Origin: Levilinea sp.
Lineage (GTDB): Bacteria; Chloroflexota; Anaerolineae; Anaerolineales; Anaerolineaceae
Direction of reading: 5' to 3'
DNA: 64,000 nt
NCBI GenBank assembly: GCA_029975215.1
Contig: JARKPO010000005.1
Span: forward strand, 248,001-312,000
The position numbers and the translations under genes are program-made. Each line of letters begins with the position of its first letter. The stretch's first letter is position 1. Below are positions 34,252 to 42,452 of the stretch, one piece after another. The notes beneath the pieces were generated by a model. That model saw only the letters and a list, made by a program, of their open reading frames with translations, was not told the DNA's origin and made no database searches.

Positions 34252-35239
34252 CGTCTTCTCCTTCCTGAAGCGCCTTCTGCTGAATGCGCGGCAGCACATC
34301 TGAGATCCAATCCTTGACTTCGTCGGGCTCCACAACCCGGACATTGCCAAACAGCGGATTTGAAGGAGGTTGTGTCAAGGCGGGTAAAGCGCGCCTGCGC
34401 AGAGGCTGACCGGGAAGGCCACGGCTAACCAGGTCGACAGCTTGGTCACGCGCTTTCACCTGGGATTGCAGATCAGGAGCAGCCAGCAACGGAGCTTCCG
34501 GTTGACCACTCTTACCGATCGACACGGCCGCGCCGAAGAACAAATCCGGGTCGATGACATTGCGCCGGCCGTGATCGTCCAGGATCAGGATAGGCGCATC
34601 CCCACGCGGGTCACGCGGGATGGCGCGCCGGCGCAGAGCTTCTGTGTTGCCCCAGATCCAGGCCAGATACGCCACCAGAGGGACAGCGATTGCCAGGATC
34701 ACCCAGGGAGCGGCGGCTTGAATTTTATTGATCGTGCGCTGACGCTCCGCCGCCATGCGAGCCATATCGGCTTGAGCCGCCTGAGCGGTTTGCAATGCCT
34801 GTACGCTGGCGACTTCGGCGGTAGCCTTGTTATTCCAGGCAGATTGGGTGGCAGTGCTTGACCAGCTCACTGCCGTGGCATTGGCGGCAGCCGTGGCGGT
34901 TGCCTGGCTGCTATCAGCTGTTGCGGTGGCATTCCACACCTGCTGAGTCTGGGTGGCTGCAGCCGCAGCTCGGATGCTTTCTTCGGTAGCCTGAGCAGCT
35001 ACATAGGCAGCCTGTATCGCATCCTGTGTTGCCCCTGCCTGGACGGTCGCCTGCCATTCGGCGGCAAACAAAGCCTGTGCGGTAGAAGTTTGCACAGCCT
35101 GAACGAATTCCAGAGTCGCTCTGGCCTGAACTCCGGAGACATTGGGATCTGCGCTGATATAAGTAGCATCATCGCATGCGGTCAGTATCCATCCAGCCAG
35201 TAGCAGTAAGAGCAGGTAAAACAGCATGTTGGTTTTCAT
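34241..35239 (-). CDS. Ala/Thr-rich lipoprotein with internal membrane span
   Basis: This 332-residue protein has a lipoprotein signal (LLLLLAGWILTAC, lipid-modified Cys near residue 22). Then comes an exported stretch of about 150 residues rich in Ala, Thr and Gln with coiled-coil character (ATATADSSQATATAAANATA). A second membrane segment follows (about 183-203, APWVILAIAVPLVAYLAWIW), and then a basic cytoplasmic tail. The protein thus spans the membrane with a lipid-anchored outer arm. I do not recognise a family. The neighbour to the right is another lipoprotein of the same architecture, so the pair may form an envelope complex. Confidence 0.55.
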   Translation of the reverse strand: MKTNMLFYLLLLLLAGWILTACDDATYISADPNVSGVQARATLEFVQAVQTSTAQALFAAEWQATVQAGATQDAIQAAYVAAQATEESIRAAAAATQTQQVWNATATADSSQATATAAANATAVSWSSTATQSAWNNKATAEVASVQALQTAQAAQADMARMAAERQRTINKIQAAAPWVILAIAVPLVAYLAWIWGNTEALRRRAIPRDPRGDAPILILDDHGRRNVIDPDLFFGAAVSIGKSGQPEAPLLAAPDLQSQVKARDQAVDLVSRGLPGQPLRRRALPALTQPPSNPLFGNVRVVEPDEVKDWISDVLPRIQQKALQEGEDDDV

Positions 35240-35262
35240 GGTCACCATCCTCACCCTCTCAC

Positions 35263-35739
35263 TTATCCCCACCAACCAGCAGGCAGTTGAGGTTGGCCAT
35301 CTTCCGGAGTTTCTGTTTGGCTCTGTTGAAGAAGCTGGGTAAGCAGCAACTGCTGTTGGAGGAGGAGTTGTTGGTAAGGGTCAGAGCCATCCATGCGCTT
35401 CCAATACGCGTTCGGTCCACCAATCCAGCGCCCAGTAGTCTTTGGTTGAAACTGATTACCTTTCCAAATCTGGCGTTGAAGGACGATATAAACAGCCAGC
35501 CCAGTCAGTAGAACCACCACCAGGGTCAGGAGTACCAGGATCAGCGTTTGACCTCGTCCCACATCGCTCAATCCTTGGGAGGCGATCTGTGCAGCCCGGG
35601 CAGCATCCTGAGCCGCTCGGGCTGCCTCGATCACACTCTGAGCTTGAGCGATCTCCACAGCATTGTCGCCTGGCCCGCATGCCGCTGCAGCCAGCAAAAC
35701 CAATAAAACGATGGCGATGAAGAAACCGATCTTTTTCAT
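35263..35739 (-). CDS. Lipoprotein with a second membrane span and Gln-rich tail
   Basis: This is a 158-residue protein. A lipoprotein signal (MKKIGFFIAIVLLVLLAAAAC) is followed by an Ala-rich helix (IEAARAAQDAARAAQIASQG), a membrane segment (about 64-86) and a cytoplasmic Gln/Leu-rich tail (QQLLLQQQLLLTQLLQQSQ). The start has GGAGG 7 nt upstream. It has the same order of parts as the larger lipoprotein 24 nt downstream, so the two may be distant paralogues. Function unknown. Confidence 0.55.
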   Translation of the reverse strand: MKKIGFFIAIVLLVLLAAAACGPGDNAVEIAQAQSVIEAARAAQDAARAAQIASQGLSDVGRGQTLILVLLTLVVVLLTGLAVYIVLQRQIWKGNQFQPKTTGRWIGGPNAYWKRMDGSDPYQQLLLQQQLLLTQLLQQSQTETPEDGQPQLPAGWWG

Positions 35740-35765
35740 GTCATACCTCCGTTGAATTGAACCAA

Positions 35766-37922
35766 TTACCAATTTCCAGTGTCAGTGACCGATAAACCCA
35801 ATTGATCAGCCAGCGCTCGCAGCCGAGAACGCGGCGCACCTTGCATTGCTTTTCGCCAGGTCTGGTTCCAGGGGCTTTGTCCTTCTATTTCCCTGAGGAG
35901 CATGTCCGCCAGCTCGTTGGCGGCCAACTCGGACAGTTGATCAAAAACGCCACCTGCACCTCGACTTGGGTCTGGGATCAGGCGAGAGACAGCATGGGCA
36001 ATGGGATCGCGGATGCCATTTCCGCTTGTGCTGGCGGCGTAGAGCAGCCAGGAAACCAATGCCTGCGCCGTTAAACCATTTTCCAGGAGCAACTCCTGGT
36101 TTTTGGTACTAATCCTGTTTCGGAGGAGCAATTCCGATAAATTCCATTTCATGCCCACCACCACCTTGTCGAGCACGCCGGGTTGGATTTCCAAATCGGA
36201 TTCGAGCTCGGAGCCGGTGGTGGTTGGCGTGTTTTGCTTGTGATTCAAACCAAGTGCTAAGGTATTTAAACTGTGCCACTCACGCCAATCAAAAGTGACA
36301 TCCGCGCCAATCCTATGGGTGTCATCACCGCCAAGGGGTGTGCCATTCGCGCCACGATCGGTGTCAATCGCGCCATTATGGGTGTCAACCGCGCCATTGG
36401 TTTCGTTGGTTGGTTCACGCCTAATAATGTCACTCGCGCCACTAATGGTGTCAATTCCGCCATTATGGGTGTCAACCGCGCCACTGGAGCCGCTGGTGCG
36501 TTCATTCCTAATGGTGTCATTTGCGCCAATCGGCTGGCTATAGGTGTCAACTGCGCCAAACCCTCTATGGGCTAACGATTCATTTGCCCGGGTCTGGTCT
36601 TCCTCAGTCATCGGTTCACCCAGGCAGACTTTGAAGCGGCGCGGCGATTGTTCCCATTCGCCAAACTCGTGGCTGATCTCGCGGACGAAACGGCTGACGT
36701 CATCACTGCGAAGCCATTCCCAGATCGTTTTGACGCGTTTCAAGCCTAACCAGCCAGCGATCTCTGCGTAGCCCCCTTCTACCCGTGCTTCATCCCGGAT
36801 TTCGCCTGTGCGAGGGTTGATATAACAACGATCGCGCAGTAGCACTACAAACCAGCCCTGCCCATGACCCAGTTTGGGCAGCCAGCGGGTCACGAAGTAG
36901 TGTGTGAGGAAGACCAGGTCTTTGGGCGGCATCAGGTGTTGCGCCAACTGATCGGCCAGTTCCTGGAATGGCTTGCGATCGGTTTCTGAGATTGGTCCGC
37001 ACACGGCGCTCAGCACATCATGAACAGAATGAAGCTCGACGCTGACATCTCTCGTCGATGGTGTATTCTCTTGCCAGGGGATCAGTTCATCCACCGGGGT
37101 CTCTAGAGCTGTCTGGATCACCGCCAACGGGCTTTTCCCTTCAGCCAGGCGTTTGTACAGCCAGGCGCGGAGTGAAAGCTCATCGGAGGGGGTCAATGGG
37201 AGGGTCATCGCCACCCGGTAGAAGCGGGGGGTCCGGTGAGGATGGTTATCATTGCCGTGCTGCCAGCGTGGTTTATCCTCGACAGCCGTAACCAGACCGC
37301 GTAAGCGCTGCCAGGTATCGGGTTTTGCAGAGTAGCGCCGGAAGGTGCGCAGGCTCATCCCAGAGTACCTGGCAACCTTCTGCGCCGGCGCGCCAAACTT
37401 CTTACCAGGCTGGCGGGCTGCACCCGCCTCATAAGCCGCCTGGCGGAAGCCAATATACAGCCAAGCCAGTTCCACCCCGAGCAGTGGGATAAAGCGAAGG
37501 AAATAGCCTGGGAGGACGATCACCTGGTCGGGGCGGACGATCTCGTCGTAGACGGATTGATAGGCTGCCTGCAGTGCAAGCACCTCCTGCTGTTGCTCAG
37601 GCGGGATTGCTACCTGCTGGACATATTTGTCGCCTTCCGTCTCCTCATCTTCATCAACCGGCTCTTCACCGACAATAAACTGCACTTCCACCTGCTGGCT
37701 CAGGATGCCGGTCAGCATGCGGGTCACGGTGCTGGTCAAGCGGCTTGCCAGCCATTCTCGGCCGTAGGCATTGGGGGTACCAACAGTGTATACCCCATCT
37801 TCAAACGATATAAAACTGGTATCACGCACCCAGGTGTCAAACGATGCCTTCGGCATATCTAACTGCAATTGGTCGAGCACCATCTTCCAGGCGCGTTGGG
37901 GGGTGATCGTTGAGCTATTCAT
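35766..37922 (-). CDS. Replication initiator-like protein with DnaA domain I and internal iterons
   Basis: This is a 718-residue protein. Residues about 8-85 match the DnaA N-terminal domain (AWKMVLDQLQLDMPKASFDTW), normally a helicase-recruiting module. Helix-turn-helix-like segments follow near 185-200 (KVARYSGMSLRTFRRYS) and 395-410 (YAEIAGWLGLKRVKTIWEWL). There is no AAA+ domain, so it is not DnaA itself. Residues about 455-545 are low-complexity (GAVDTHNGGIDTISGASD) and are encoded by the 21-bp iteron array. The build recalls phage initiators such as lambda O, in which the origin lies inside the gene. It is the first gene of the leftward operon; GGAGAG lies before the ATG. Confidence 0.65.
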   Translation of the reverse strand: MNSSTITPQRAWKMVLDQLQLDMPKASFDTWVRDTSFISFEDGVYTVGTPNAYGREWLASRLTSTVTRMLTGILSQQVEVQFIVGEEPVDEDEETEGDKYVQQVAIPPEQQQEVLALQAAYQSVYDEIVRPDQVIVLPGYFLRFIPLLGVELAWLYIGFRQAAYEAGAARQPGKKFGAPAQKVARYSGMSLRTFRRYSAKPDTWQRLRGLVTAVEDKPRWQHGNDNHPHRTPRFYRVAMTLPLTPSDELSLRAWLYKRLAEGKSPLAVIQTALETPVDELIPWQENTPSTRDVSVELHSVHDVLSAVCGPISETDRKPFQELADQLAQHLMPPKDLVFLTHYFVTRWLPKLGHGQGWFVVLLRDRCYINPRTGEIRDEARVEGGYAEIAGWLGLKRVKTIWEWLRSDDVSRFVREISHEFGEWEQSPRRFKVCLGEPMTEEDQTRANESLAHRGFGAVDTYSQPIGANDTIRNERTSGSSGAVDTHNGGIDTISGASDIIRREPTNETNGAVDTHNGAIDTDRGANGTPLGGDDTHRIGADVTFDWREWHSLNTLALGLNHKQNTPTTTGSELESDLEIQPGVLDKVVVGMKWNLSELLLRNRISTKNQELLLENGLTAQALVSWLLYAASTSGNGIRDPIAHAVSRLIPDPSRGAGGVFDQLSELAANELADMLLREIEGQSPWNQTWRKAMQGAPRSRLRALADQLGLSVTDTGNW
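36273..36558. repeat. Eleven 15-bp iterons (GTGTCAAYCGCGCCA), putative origin inside the initiator gene
   Basis: Plus-strand copies start at 36273, 36295, 36319, 36340, 36361, 36382, 36427, 36448, 36469, 36514 and 36544. Five of the steps are exactly 21 bp, two are 45, and the rest are 22, 24 and 30. Copies at 36382 and 36469 are identical (GTGTCAACCGCGCCA). The first copy is 22 bp from the second and is read in a different frame (WREWH instead of GADVT), so the repeats are conserved as DNA and not just as protein. Confidence 0.75.
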
Positions 37923-37937
37923 GATAGCTCTCTCCCC

Positions 37938-37969
37938 TTTGGCTTCACCTGTTCAGGTGGTTTGCCAAA
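37938..37969. promoter_or_regulatory. Hairpin just upstream of the initiator gene
   Basis: TTTGGC, two bases, CACCTG, two bases, CAGGTG, three bases, GCCAAA form a stem with a 2-nt loop that begins 16 nt from the initiator ATG. It could be an operator or an mRNA structure that limits initiator synthesis. Confidence 0.35.
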
Positions 37970-38084
37970 TTCCGTTTTCTGAAAGAACTCTCCGGTGGTG
38001 TCTGCCGAAAAACGCCATAGCTTCCAGGGTCTACAGATTTCAGGCGGCGGGTGTGTAGATTGTGTAATCATCTTCTATTCTCCC

Positions 38085-38141
38085 GCCGGCTTTTCAGGAA
38101 TCAAAAAGCCGGCATTCAATCGAACTCGACTGAATGCCGGC
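38085..38141. repeat. Two overlapping, mutually exclusive inverted repeats near the element's right end
   Basis: Stem A pairs GCCGGCTTTT (38085-38094) with AAAAGCCGGC (38104-38113). Stem B pairs GCCGGCATTCA (38108-38118) with TGAATGCCGGC (38131-38141). Both are perfect and share the GCCGGC at 38108-38113. The stretch 37923-38298 has no gene; the rest of it holds the hairpin near 37950 and the terminator-like hairpin near 38225. Confidence 0.6.
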
Positions 38142-38213
38142 GATAATTGCAGAAACTAACGCCGCCAGACCACCTTACGTGCTAAGGAAAAGGCACCCAC
38201 CCTCTCCGCTGAT

Positions 38214-38238
38214 GAAGAGCCGCGAGGCTCTTCTTTTC
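38214..38238 (+). terminator. Terminator-like hairpin at the element/chromosome border
   Basis: GAAGAGCC (38214-38221), loop GCGA, GGCTCTTC (38226-38233) and then TTTT. It reads rightward, and its stem alone could also slow leftward transcripts from the esterase gene. Confidence 0.5.
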
Positions 38239-38298
38239 ATTAAACCCAACCTGATTCGCCCAAAATTCTCTTTTGAAATCAAATATTCAAAGCGCGGG

Positions 38299-39252
38299 CT
38301 ATCTCCGCAGCAGGTGTCTGCGCAGGGCGCTGACCTGCGCTTCGCGGAAATCGCGCACCACCTGGAACCTTGCGCCGAACTGATCAAAGCCGTGGAAGGT
38401 GCCGGGAACGACCGCGGTTTCACACGCCACGCCGCTGTCTTTTAGGCGCTGGGCGTAGGCCAGGTCTTCTTCATAGAACAGGTCTAATGTGCCCACGCCG
38501 ATCCAGGCGGGCGGCAGGCCGGAGAGGTCTGCGCGCCGGGCCGCGGCGGCATAGGGGGGCAGGGGGGCTGAACTCACCGGCTGATTGAGGTACAGCTCCC
38601 ACCCCAGGCGGTTGTTTTCTGGCGACCAGAGCAGCCGCTCGGCGCGGTTGATATCTTTGCGCAGCACCGTGCGGTCATCCAGCATGGGATAGATCAGCAG
38701 CTGGAACACAGGCTGCACCTCGCCGCGGTCGTGGGCCAGCTGGGCCAGGACCGCCGCCAACCCCCCGCCGGCGCTTTCGCCGCCCACCGCCAGGCGCTGG
38801 GGGTCAATCCTCAGCAGACCGGCGCGGCTGTGCGCCCACGTCAGGGCGGTGTAGCCATCTTCCAACGGGGCAGGGAAGGGGTGGGCCGGCGCCAGGCGGT
38901 AATCCACCGAGAGGATGACGATGCCCAGCTGCTGCACCAGATAGAACAGGTGCGGGTCGTTTTGTTCGGGCCGGCCGATGAAATAGCCGCCGCCGTGCAT
39001 CCACACCAGGGCAGGGGTGGGCGCGGACCGCTCGGCGGGCTGGTAGATGCGCAGGCGCACGGGCGGGGCGCCGCCCTCCGCGCGGGAGGTCCAAACATTC
39101 TCTACAAGGACGCCCGCGGGCGGTTTGACTCTGGGCTGCAGGCGCATCAGCCGCTGAAGGAGGGGGATGTTCCAGCGGCGGAAGGGCAGCCGGGGGAGGA
39201 ATTGGGCTATGGGGCGCACTTCGGCGTGCACGGCGGAACGGTCTTTTGCCAC
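38299..39252 (-). CDS. HSL-family alpha/beta-hydrolase (esterase)
   Basis: This is a 317-residue protein from the GTG at 39252, which has GGAG upstream; the frame is open to a TTG at 39300. The hormone-sensitive lipase family blocks are present: oxyanion-hole motif HGGGYFIG, the nucleophile elbow GESAGG, and the later Asp segment LDLFYEED and His segment FHGFD. Such enzymes hydrolyse short acyl esters. It is GC-rich like the chromosome on its right and unlike the element on its left. It stands alone, with no obvious operon partner. Confidence 0.8.
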   Translation of the reverse strand: MAKDRSAVHAEVRPIAQFLPRLPFRRWNIPLLQRLMRLQPRVKPPAGVLVENVWTSRAEGGAPPVRLRIYQPAERSAPTPALVWMHGGGYFIGRPEQNDPHLFYLVQQLGIVILSVDYRLAPAHPFPAPLEDGYTALTWAHSRAGLLRIDPQRLAVGGESAGGGLAAVLAQLAHDRGEVQPVFQLLIYPMLDDRTVLRKDINRAERLLWSPENNRLGWELYLNQPVSSAPLPPYAAAARRADLSGLPPAWIGVGTLDLFYEEDLAYAQRLKDSGVACETAVVPGTFHGFDQFGARFQVVRDFREAQVSALRRHLLRR

Positions 39253-39406
39253 GGGGGTCTCCAGGGAGGGGGATAGGGGAATTATAGAGGATGCGGCCAA
39301 AATGGGATAGTGGAATGGAAACCTTGCCTGAACCGATGATTCTTTGCATACTCGAGGGTTTACACAGCCCTTTGATCTGGAAATTCGAGTCAGAAATATC
39401 CATTGT

Positions 39407-39634
39407 TCATGAATAAGCGAACGACTTCCAGATTCCCATCAAGAGGGTTGGAATCAGTCGCGGACAGGCAGCCTCATTGGAGAAGATGCCCACCTCCCTG
39501 GGGCGTTTACGACCCTTCTTGTTGACCCGCTCGAGGGAGTTAGTCGTACGAATAATGCGGTGACGCTCCAGAGGAAAATCAAAGACTGTCCACCCTTCTG
39601 TCAGGTTTTCTTTCAGCCAGGGCCGACAATCCGG
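39407..39634 (-). pseudogene. IS256-family transposase remnant (C-terminal 75 codons)
   Basis: The minus strand reads without a break TVFDFPLERHRIIRTTNSLE, then RVNKKGRKRPREVGIFSNEA and ACPRLIPTLLMGIWKS before a stop. This is the conserved C-terminal end of mutator/IS256 transposases (RTTNALERLN ... RVVGIFPN). No N-terminal part or inverted repeat is visible. The homology to the second remnant extends past the stop, to about 39366. The surrounding 39253-39764 stretch has no other gene. Confidence 0.75.
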
Positions 39635-39764
39635 GTTTTATAAAAGCAGAAATGGTGACATACTAAAAAAGGCAGGAAGTATGTCCCTTTTTCCATAAAC
39701 GTTTGTTTTAATTATTGGATGTGCAATTCACACTGCCTTTTTACGCCGCACCCAAGGAGAATCG

Positions 39765-40355
39765 ATGCAGTTGAGCAAACTAATCAACCGTTCCCTTGAA
39801 ACCGCATCGGATCCAGATGCCGATCTTGTTCTGGCTGCCCAAAAGAATCCCTCCGAGTTTCAATGGATTTACGACCGATGGGCTGTTTCTATCTATCAGT
39901 ATTTCTATTTCCGCACCGGCGAATCCGCCAACGCGGAGGACCTGACCTCTCAACTCTTTCTTTCCGCATTCCAGGCGCTCCCCCGTTACCAGCATCGCGG
40001 GCATTTCGCCGCGTGGTTATTCGCGATTGCTCGGAATCTGACAAAGGAATACTTTCGGAAGAGCCATCGAGAAGTCCCATTGGAAGCTGTAAACCGAATG
40101 TATGCCACCTCAGACCCCTCGTATGAAACAGCGCAGCAGGATGAGATCGCCCGCTTGCGCACCTTGATCCAGTCCCTGTCAGAAGATGATCAGGAGTTGA
40201 TCCGGCTGCGCTATGTGGCAGATCTATCCTTTGCCGATATGGCTATCGTCATGAAAAAACGAGAAGACGCGGTTAAGAAGTCACTGTACCGGCTGCAAGC
40301 CCGGTTGCAATCCGCTTTGCTAGAGGATAACTCGCAGGTGAAAAACCATGACTAG
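39765..40355 (+). CDS. ECF-type RNA polymerase sigma factor
   Basis: This is a 196-residue protein. Region 2 is clear (FQWIYDRWAVSIYQYFYFRT, then AEDLTSQLFLSAFQALPRY and FAAWLFAIARNLTKEYFR), and region 4 follows (LIQSLSEDDQELIRLRYVAD, then LSFADMAIVMKKREDAVKKS). It directs RNA polymerase to a small regulon. AAGGAG lies before the ATG. It overlaps the next gene by 8 nt, the usual arrangement for a sigma factor with its anti-sigma factor. Decayed transposase ends flank the pair on both sides. Confidence 0.85.
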   Translation: MQLSKLINRSLETASDPDADLVLAAQKNPSEFQWIYDRWAVSIYQYFYFRTGESANAEDLTSQLFLSAFQALPRYQHRGHFAAWLFAIARNLTKEYFRKSHREVPLEAVNRMYATSDPSYETAQQDEIARLRTLIQSLSEDDQELIRLRYVADLSFADMAIVMKKREDAVKKSLYRLQARLQSALLEDNSQVKNHD

Positions 40356-41757
40356 CTCTCATCCCGATTCCTTTGAAGAAAAACTGCGTGCGGCCGTTCA
40401 AATGCCGCAGCCGCGCCCTGAGTTTCTTAAGACCACTCGCGCCCGCCTGGTCATGGAACCGCCTCCGGTCATTCCGCTTGCTGAGCGTGTGTGGTGGGTT
40501 TTCCGTAGGCCAACCATGATCGCCGCGATGGTTGTGCTGTTTCTCGTCGCTGTTTGTCTCATGGCAGGCCCACAGCGCGTACTTGCTGCGGTGCAAAGTC
40601 TATTTGGTTATGTACCAGGCGTTGGTTTTGTAAGCACAAAGGATGCAATCGTTTTACGCGCACCGGTTGAGAGCATTCAACATGGTCGCACAGTCCGGGT
40701 AGAACAACTCCTCAGTTCGACGGAGGAAACAGTTTTGGTGCTGCGTGCGCGGGGTTTCACGCCTTATCAGGATATTGGCTTAAGCGATGGTGTGTCGCTG
40801 GAACTGCTTAATGGGAGCACGCTTATTGCTGGAGATCGTGGAATAGAAGCAGGCCAAACGCCTGGCGATTACTTTGGAGTATTCAAATTCCCGCCCCTCC
40901 CACGAGAAACCAGACAGGTAAATGTGGTATGGAAGCAACCCAATGCCAATATCAAATGGCAGCTTTCAGTTGACCTGATTCCCATCTCCGATGCCGAGGT
41001 GTCAAAACTTCTCCCCGGGAGTTATGCGCCAGCCGATGCGATGGCAGAACAACAGAGCATCACTCTCCGTGTGGACCAGGTTTCCCACAGCCTTTCCAAT
41101 ACGGCTATTCGGCTGCAGATCAGTTTTCCACAAGTGTTTGACTTTGCCAATCCGCAAAGCGTACGAATGGTGGATAACCTGGGCAATGATTATCTACCAA
41201 AGACAGGTCAGGTCCCATTTGAAGATCAGGCACAAGCCTATGAAATCATGACAACACCAGGACCAACCCCTCAGGTGTTCAAGAGCTTATACCAAACGTT
41301 AAGCTTTCCCCCTGTCGACCCAAAAGCAACGAAGTACACTCTTGAAGTTCGTCAGATCCATTTCCGCGCATCTCCCTATGCCGTTTACTCTATCGACCTG
41401 GGAGACCACCCAAAGATAGGGGATGTGTGGCCGATCAACCAGACCCTCGCTGTAGGACCTCTCATGTTTACCATCAAGGATGCGAAGATGGTTTCCCTAG
41501 GCCAGGTTGAGGGTAGGGCGGAAGGACAATCTTTGATCGGCCTCGTTCTAAGCATTGAACCAGTACAGTCGGATGTTGTATGCCTGGATCAAATCTGGCT
41601 TCAGGTTTGGGGTGCACAATCGGTTTATGATCAGGAAACGAATACATGGGCAGCCGCCTGGCTCCCAAACCAGGTGCCAACAGGAACCATTGACGTTCAT
41701 TTGAACATGGTTCAAGGAATGTTGTCTAAAAAATGGGAGATACAATGGCAACATTGA
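40348..41757 (+). CDS. Putative membrane-bound anti-sigma factor with large exported domain
   Basis: This is a 469-residue protein. The short cytoplasmic N-terminus (about 48 residues, FEEKLRAAVQMPQPRPEFL) is followed by one membrane segment (about 52-72) and an exported domain of nearly 400 residues with beta-rich, Pro-containing repeats. I see no zinc-binding HxxxCxxC motif, so it is not a ZAS-type anti-sigma factor. The topology and the overlap with the sigma gene make the anti-sigma role likely; the outer domain resembles DUF4179-like sensors in build. The signal it senses is unknown. Confidence 0.6.
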   Translation: MTSSHPDSFEEKLRAAVQMPQPRPEFLKTTRARLVMEPPPVIPLAERVWWVFRRPTMIAAMVVLFLVAVCLMAGPQRVLAAVQSLFGYVPGVGFVSTKDAIVLRAPVESIQHGRTVRVEQLLSSTEETVLVLRARGFTPYQDIGLSDGVSLELLNGSTLIAGDRGIEAGQTPGDYFGVFKFPPLPRETRQVNVVWKQPNANIKWQLSVDLIPISDAEVSKLLPGSYAPADAMAEQQSITLRVDQVSHSLSNTAIRLQISFPQVFDFANPQSVRMVDNLGNDYLPKTGQVPFEDQAQAYEIMTTPGPTPQVFKSLYQTLSFPPVDPKATKYTLEVRQIHFRASPYAVYSIDLGDHPKIGDVWPINQTLAVGPLMFTIKDAKMVSLGQVEGRAEGQSLIGLVLSIEPVQSDVVCLDQIWLQVWGAQSVYDQETNTWAAAWLPNQVPTGTIDVHLNMVQGMLSKKWEIQWQH

Positions 41758-41782
41758 CAGCTATAGGATACAACGAGTGTTG

Positions 41783-41818
41783 TCATCCAGCCTGGGCTGA
41801 TCAGCCCAGGCTGGATGA
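41783..41818. terminator. Perfect 36-bp palindrome after the sigma/anti-sigma pair
   Basis: The arm TCATCCAGCCTGGGCTGA (41783-41800) is followed directly by its exact complement (41801-41818). It starts 26 nt after the anti-sigma stop. A CCCTTTTGT stretch follows about 10 nt later, so it may act as a terminator, though the U-run is poor. Confidence 0.5.
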
Positions 41819-41825
41819 TTCCGTA

Positions 41826-41933
41826 GCCCTTTTGTCTGGAAATTCTGGTCAGAAACATCTATGATTCATCAAAACTCGAACAAATTCCAGATTCCCATCG
41901 AGAGGGCTGAAATCAGTCGCAGACAGGCAGCCG
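41826..41933 (-). pseudogene. Second IS256-type 3'-end remnant
   Basis: About 105 bp here match 39366-39473 with scattered differences, in the same orientation. The minus strand still reads AACLRLISALSMGIWN before a stop, the last residues of an IS256 transposase. The rest of the transposase is absent. From 41934 to 42231 I see nothing recognisable beyond a GC-rich stretch without a convincing frame. Confidence 0.65.
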
Positions 41934-42231
41934 CAGATGGATCAGGACCTCATTCCAACCTGATGAAGTCTGCCAAAAGTAAGGTGCGCAGACTGCCGGG
42001 CTGGAGACGGTTCGAAAAAGTTTACAAGTGCTGTTAGAATATACATATCCGCACGACCTCCATTTGAGCCCGGAGAACCGCGATTAGCTCCCAGCCTAAA
42101 GGAGGTGGAGAGCCTGTGAACCCTGGTGAAGCCGGAGCAGATCGGCTTTTGATCCGGCCGCGCCTATGCCGTAAACACAGTAGGACTTCATGTGCACACG
42201 GAATGACTGCAGCGGCTTTCGCCCCGGTTGA

Positions 42232-42432
42232 TCGCCCCCCCTGCACGATCTCCGCGAAACCGCTGACCATTTTGCCCCTGGCCTGGGAACCGTTGATTTT
42301 CAAACCGCCGCGGCTTACCTGCCCCAGGGGGCTTTTCGCACCTGCGAGCTGCACAATCTGAACAGCCCAGAACAGGCGAAGGCCCATTCGAAGCTGCTTG
42401 CAGAGCAGGGCTGCATTCAGAAGGTTTTATAA
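42232..42432 (+). pseudogene. C-terminal fragment of a TIM-barrel sugar-phosphate isomerase-like protein
   Basis: An open stretch after an in-frame stop reads LHDLRETADHFAPGLGTVDF and goes on to LPQGAFRTCELHNLNSPEQA, ending KVL-stop. The pattern HxHD...PGxGxxDF is that of the last two barrel strands of xylose-isomerase-like proteins. There is no start codon or N-terminal part in frame, so it is a remnant. It ends 20 nt before the PhoU-like gene. Confidence 0.45.
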
Positions 42433-42452
42433 ATCCTGGAGGAGAGAAGAGC

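Noticed and set aside
36273-36575. Open frames on the plus strand and a CRISPR-like look of the 21-bp repeat array
   Set aside because: The frames arise from the repeat itself. Units are 15 bp with 6-bp gaps, too short and too close for CRISPR spacers, and no cas genes are present.
38142-38298. tRNA fragment as attachment site at the element's right end
   Set aside because: I looked for a T-arm (GGTTCGAATCC-like) or acceptor stem and found none; the insertion site type stays unknown.
42034-42387. 117-codon minus-strand frame before the phosphate operon
   Set aside because: It overlaps the isomerase remnant in antisense and has no recognisable domain.
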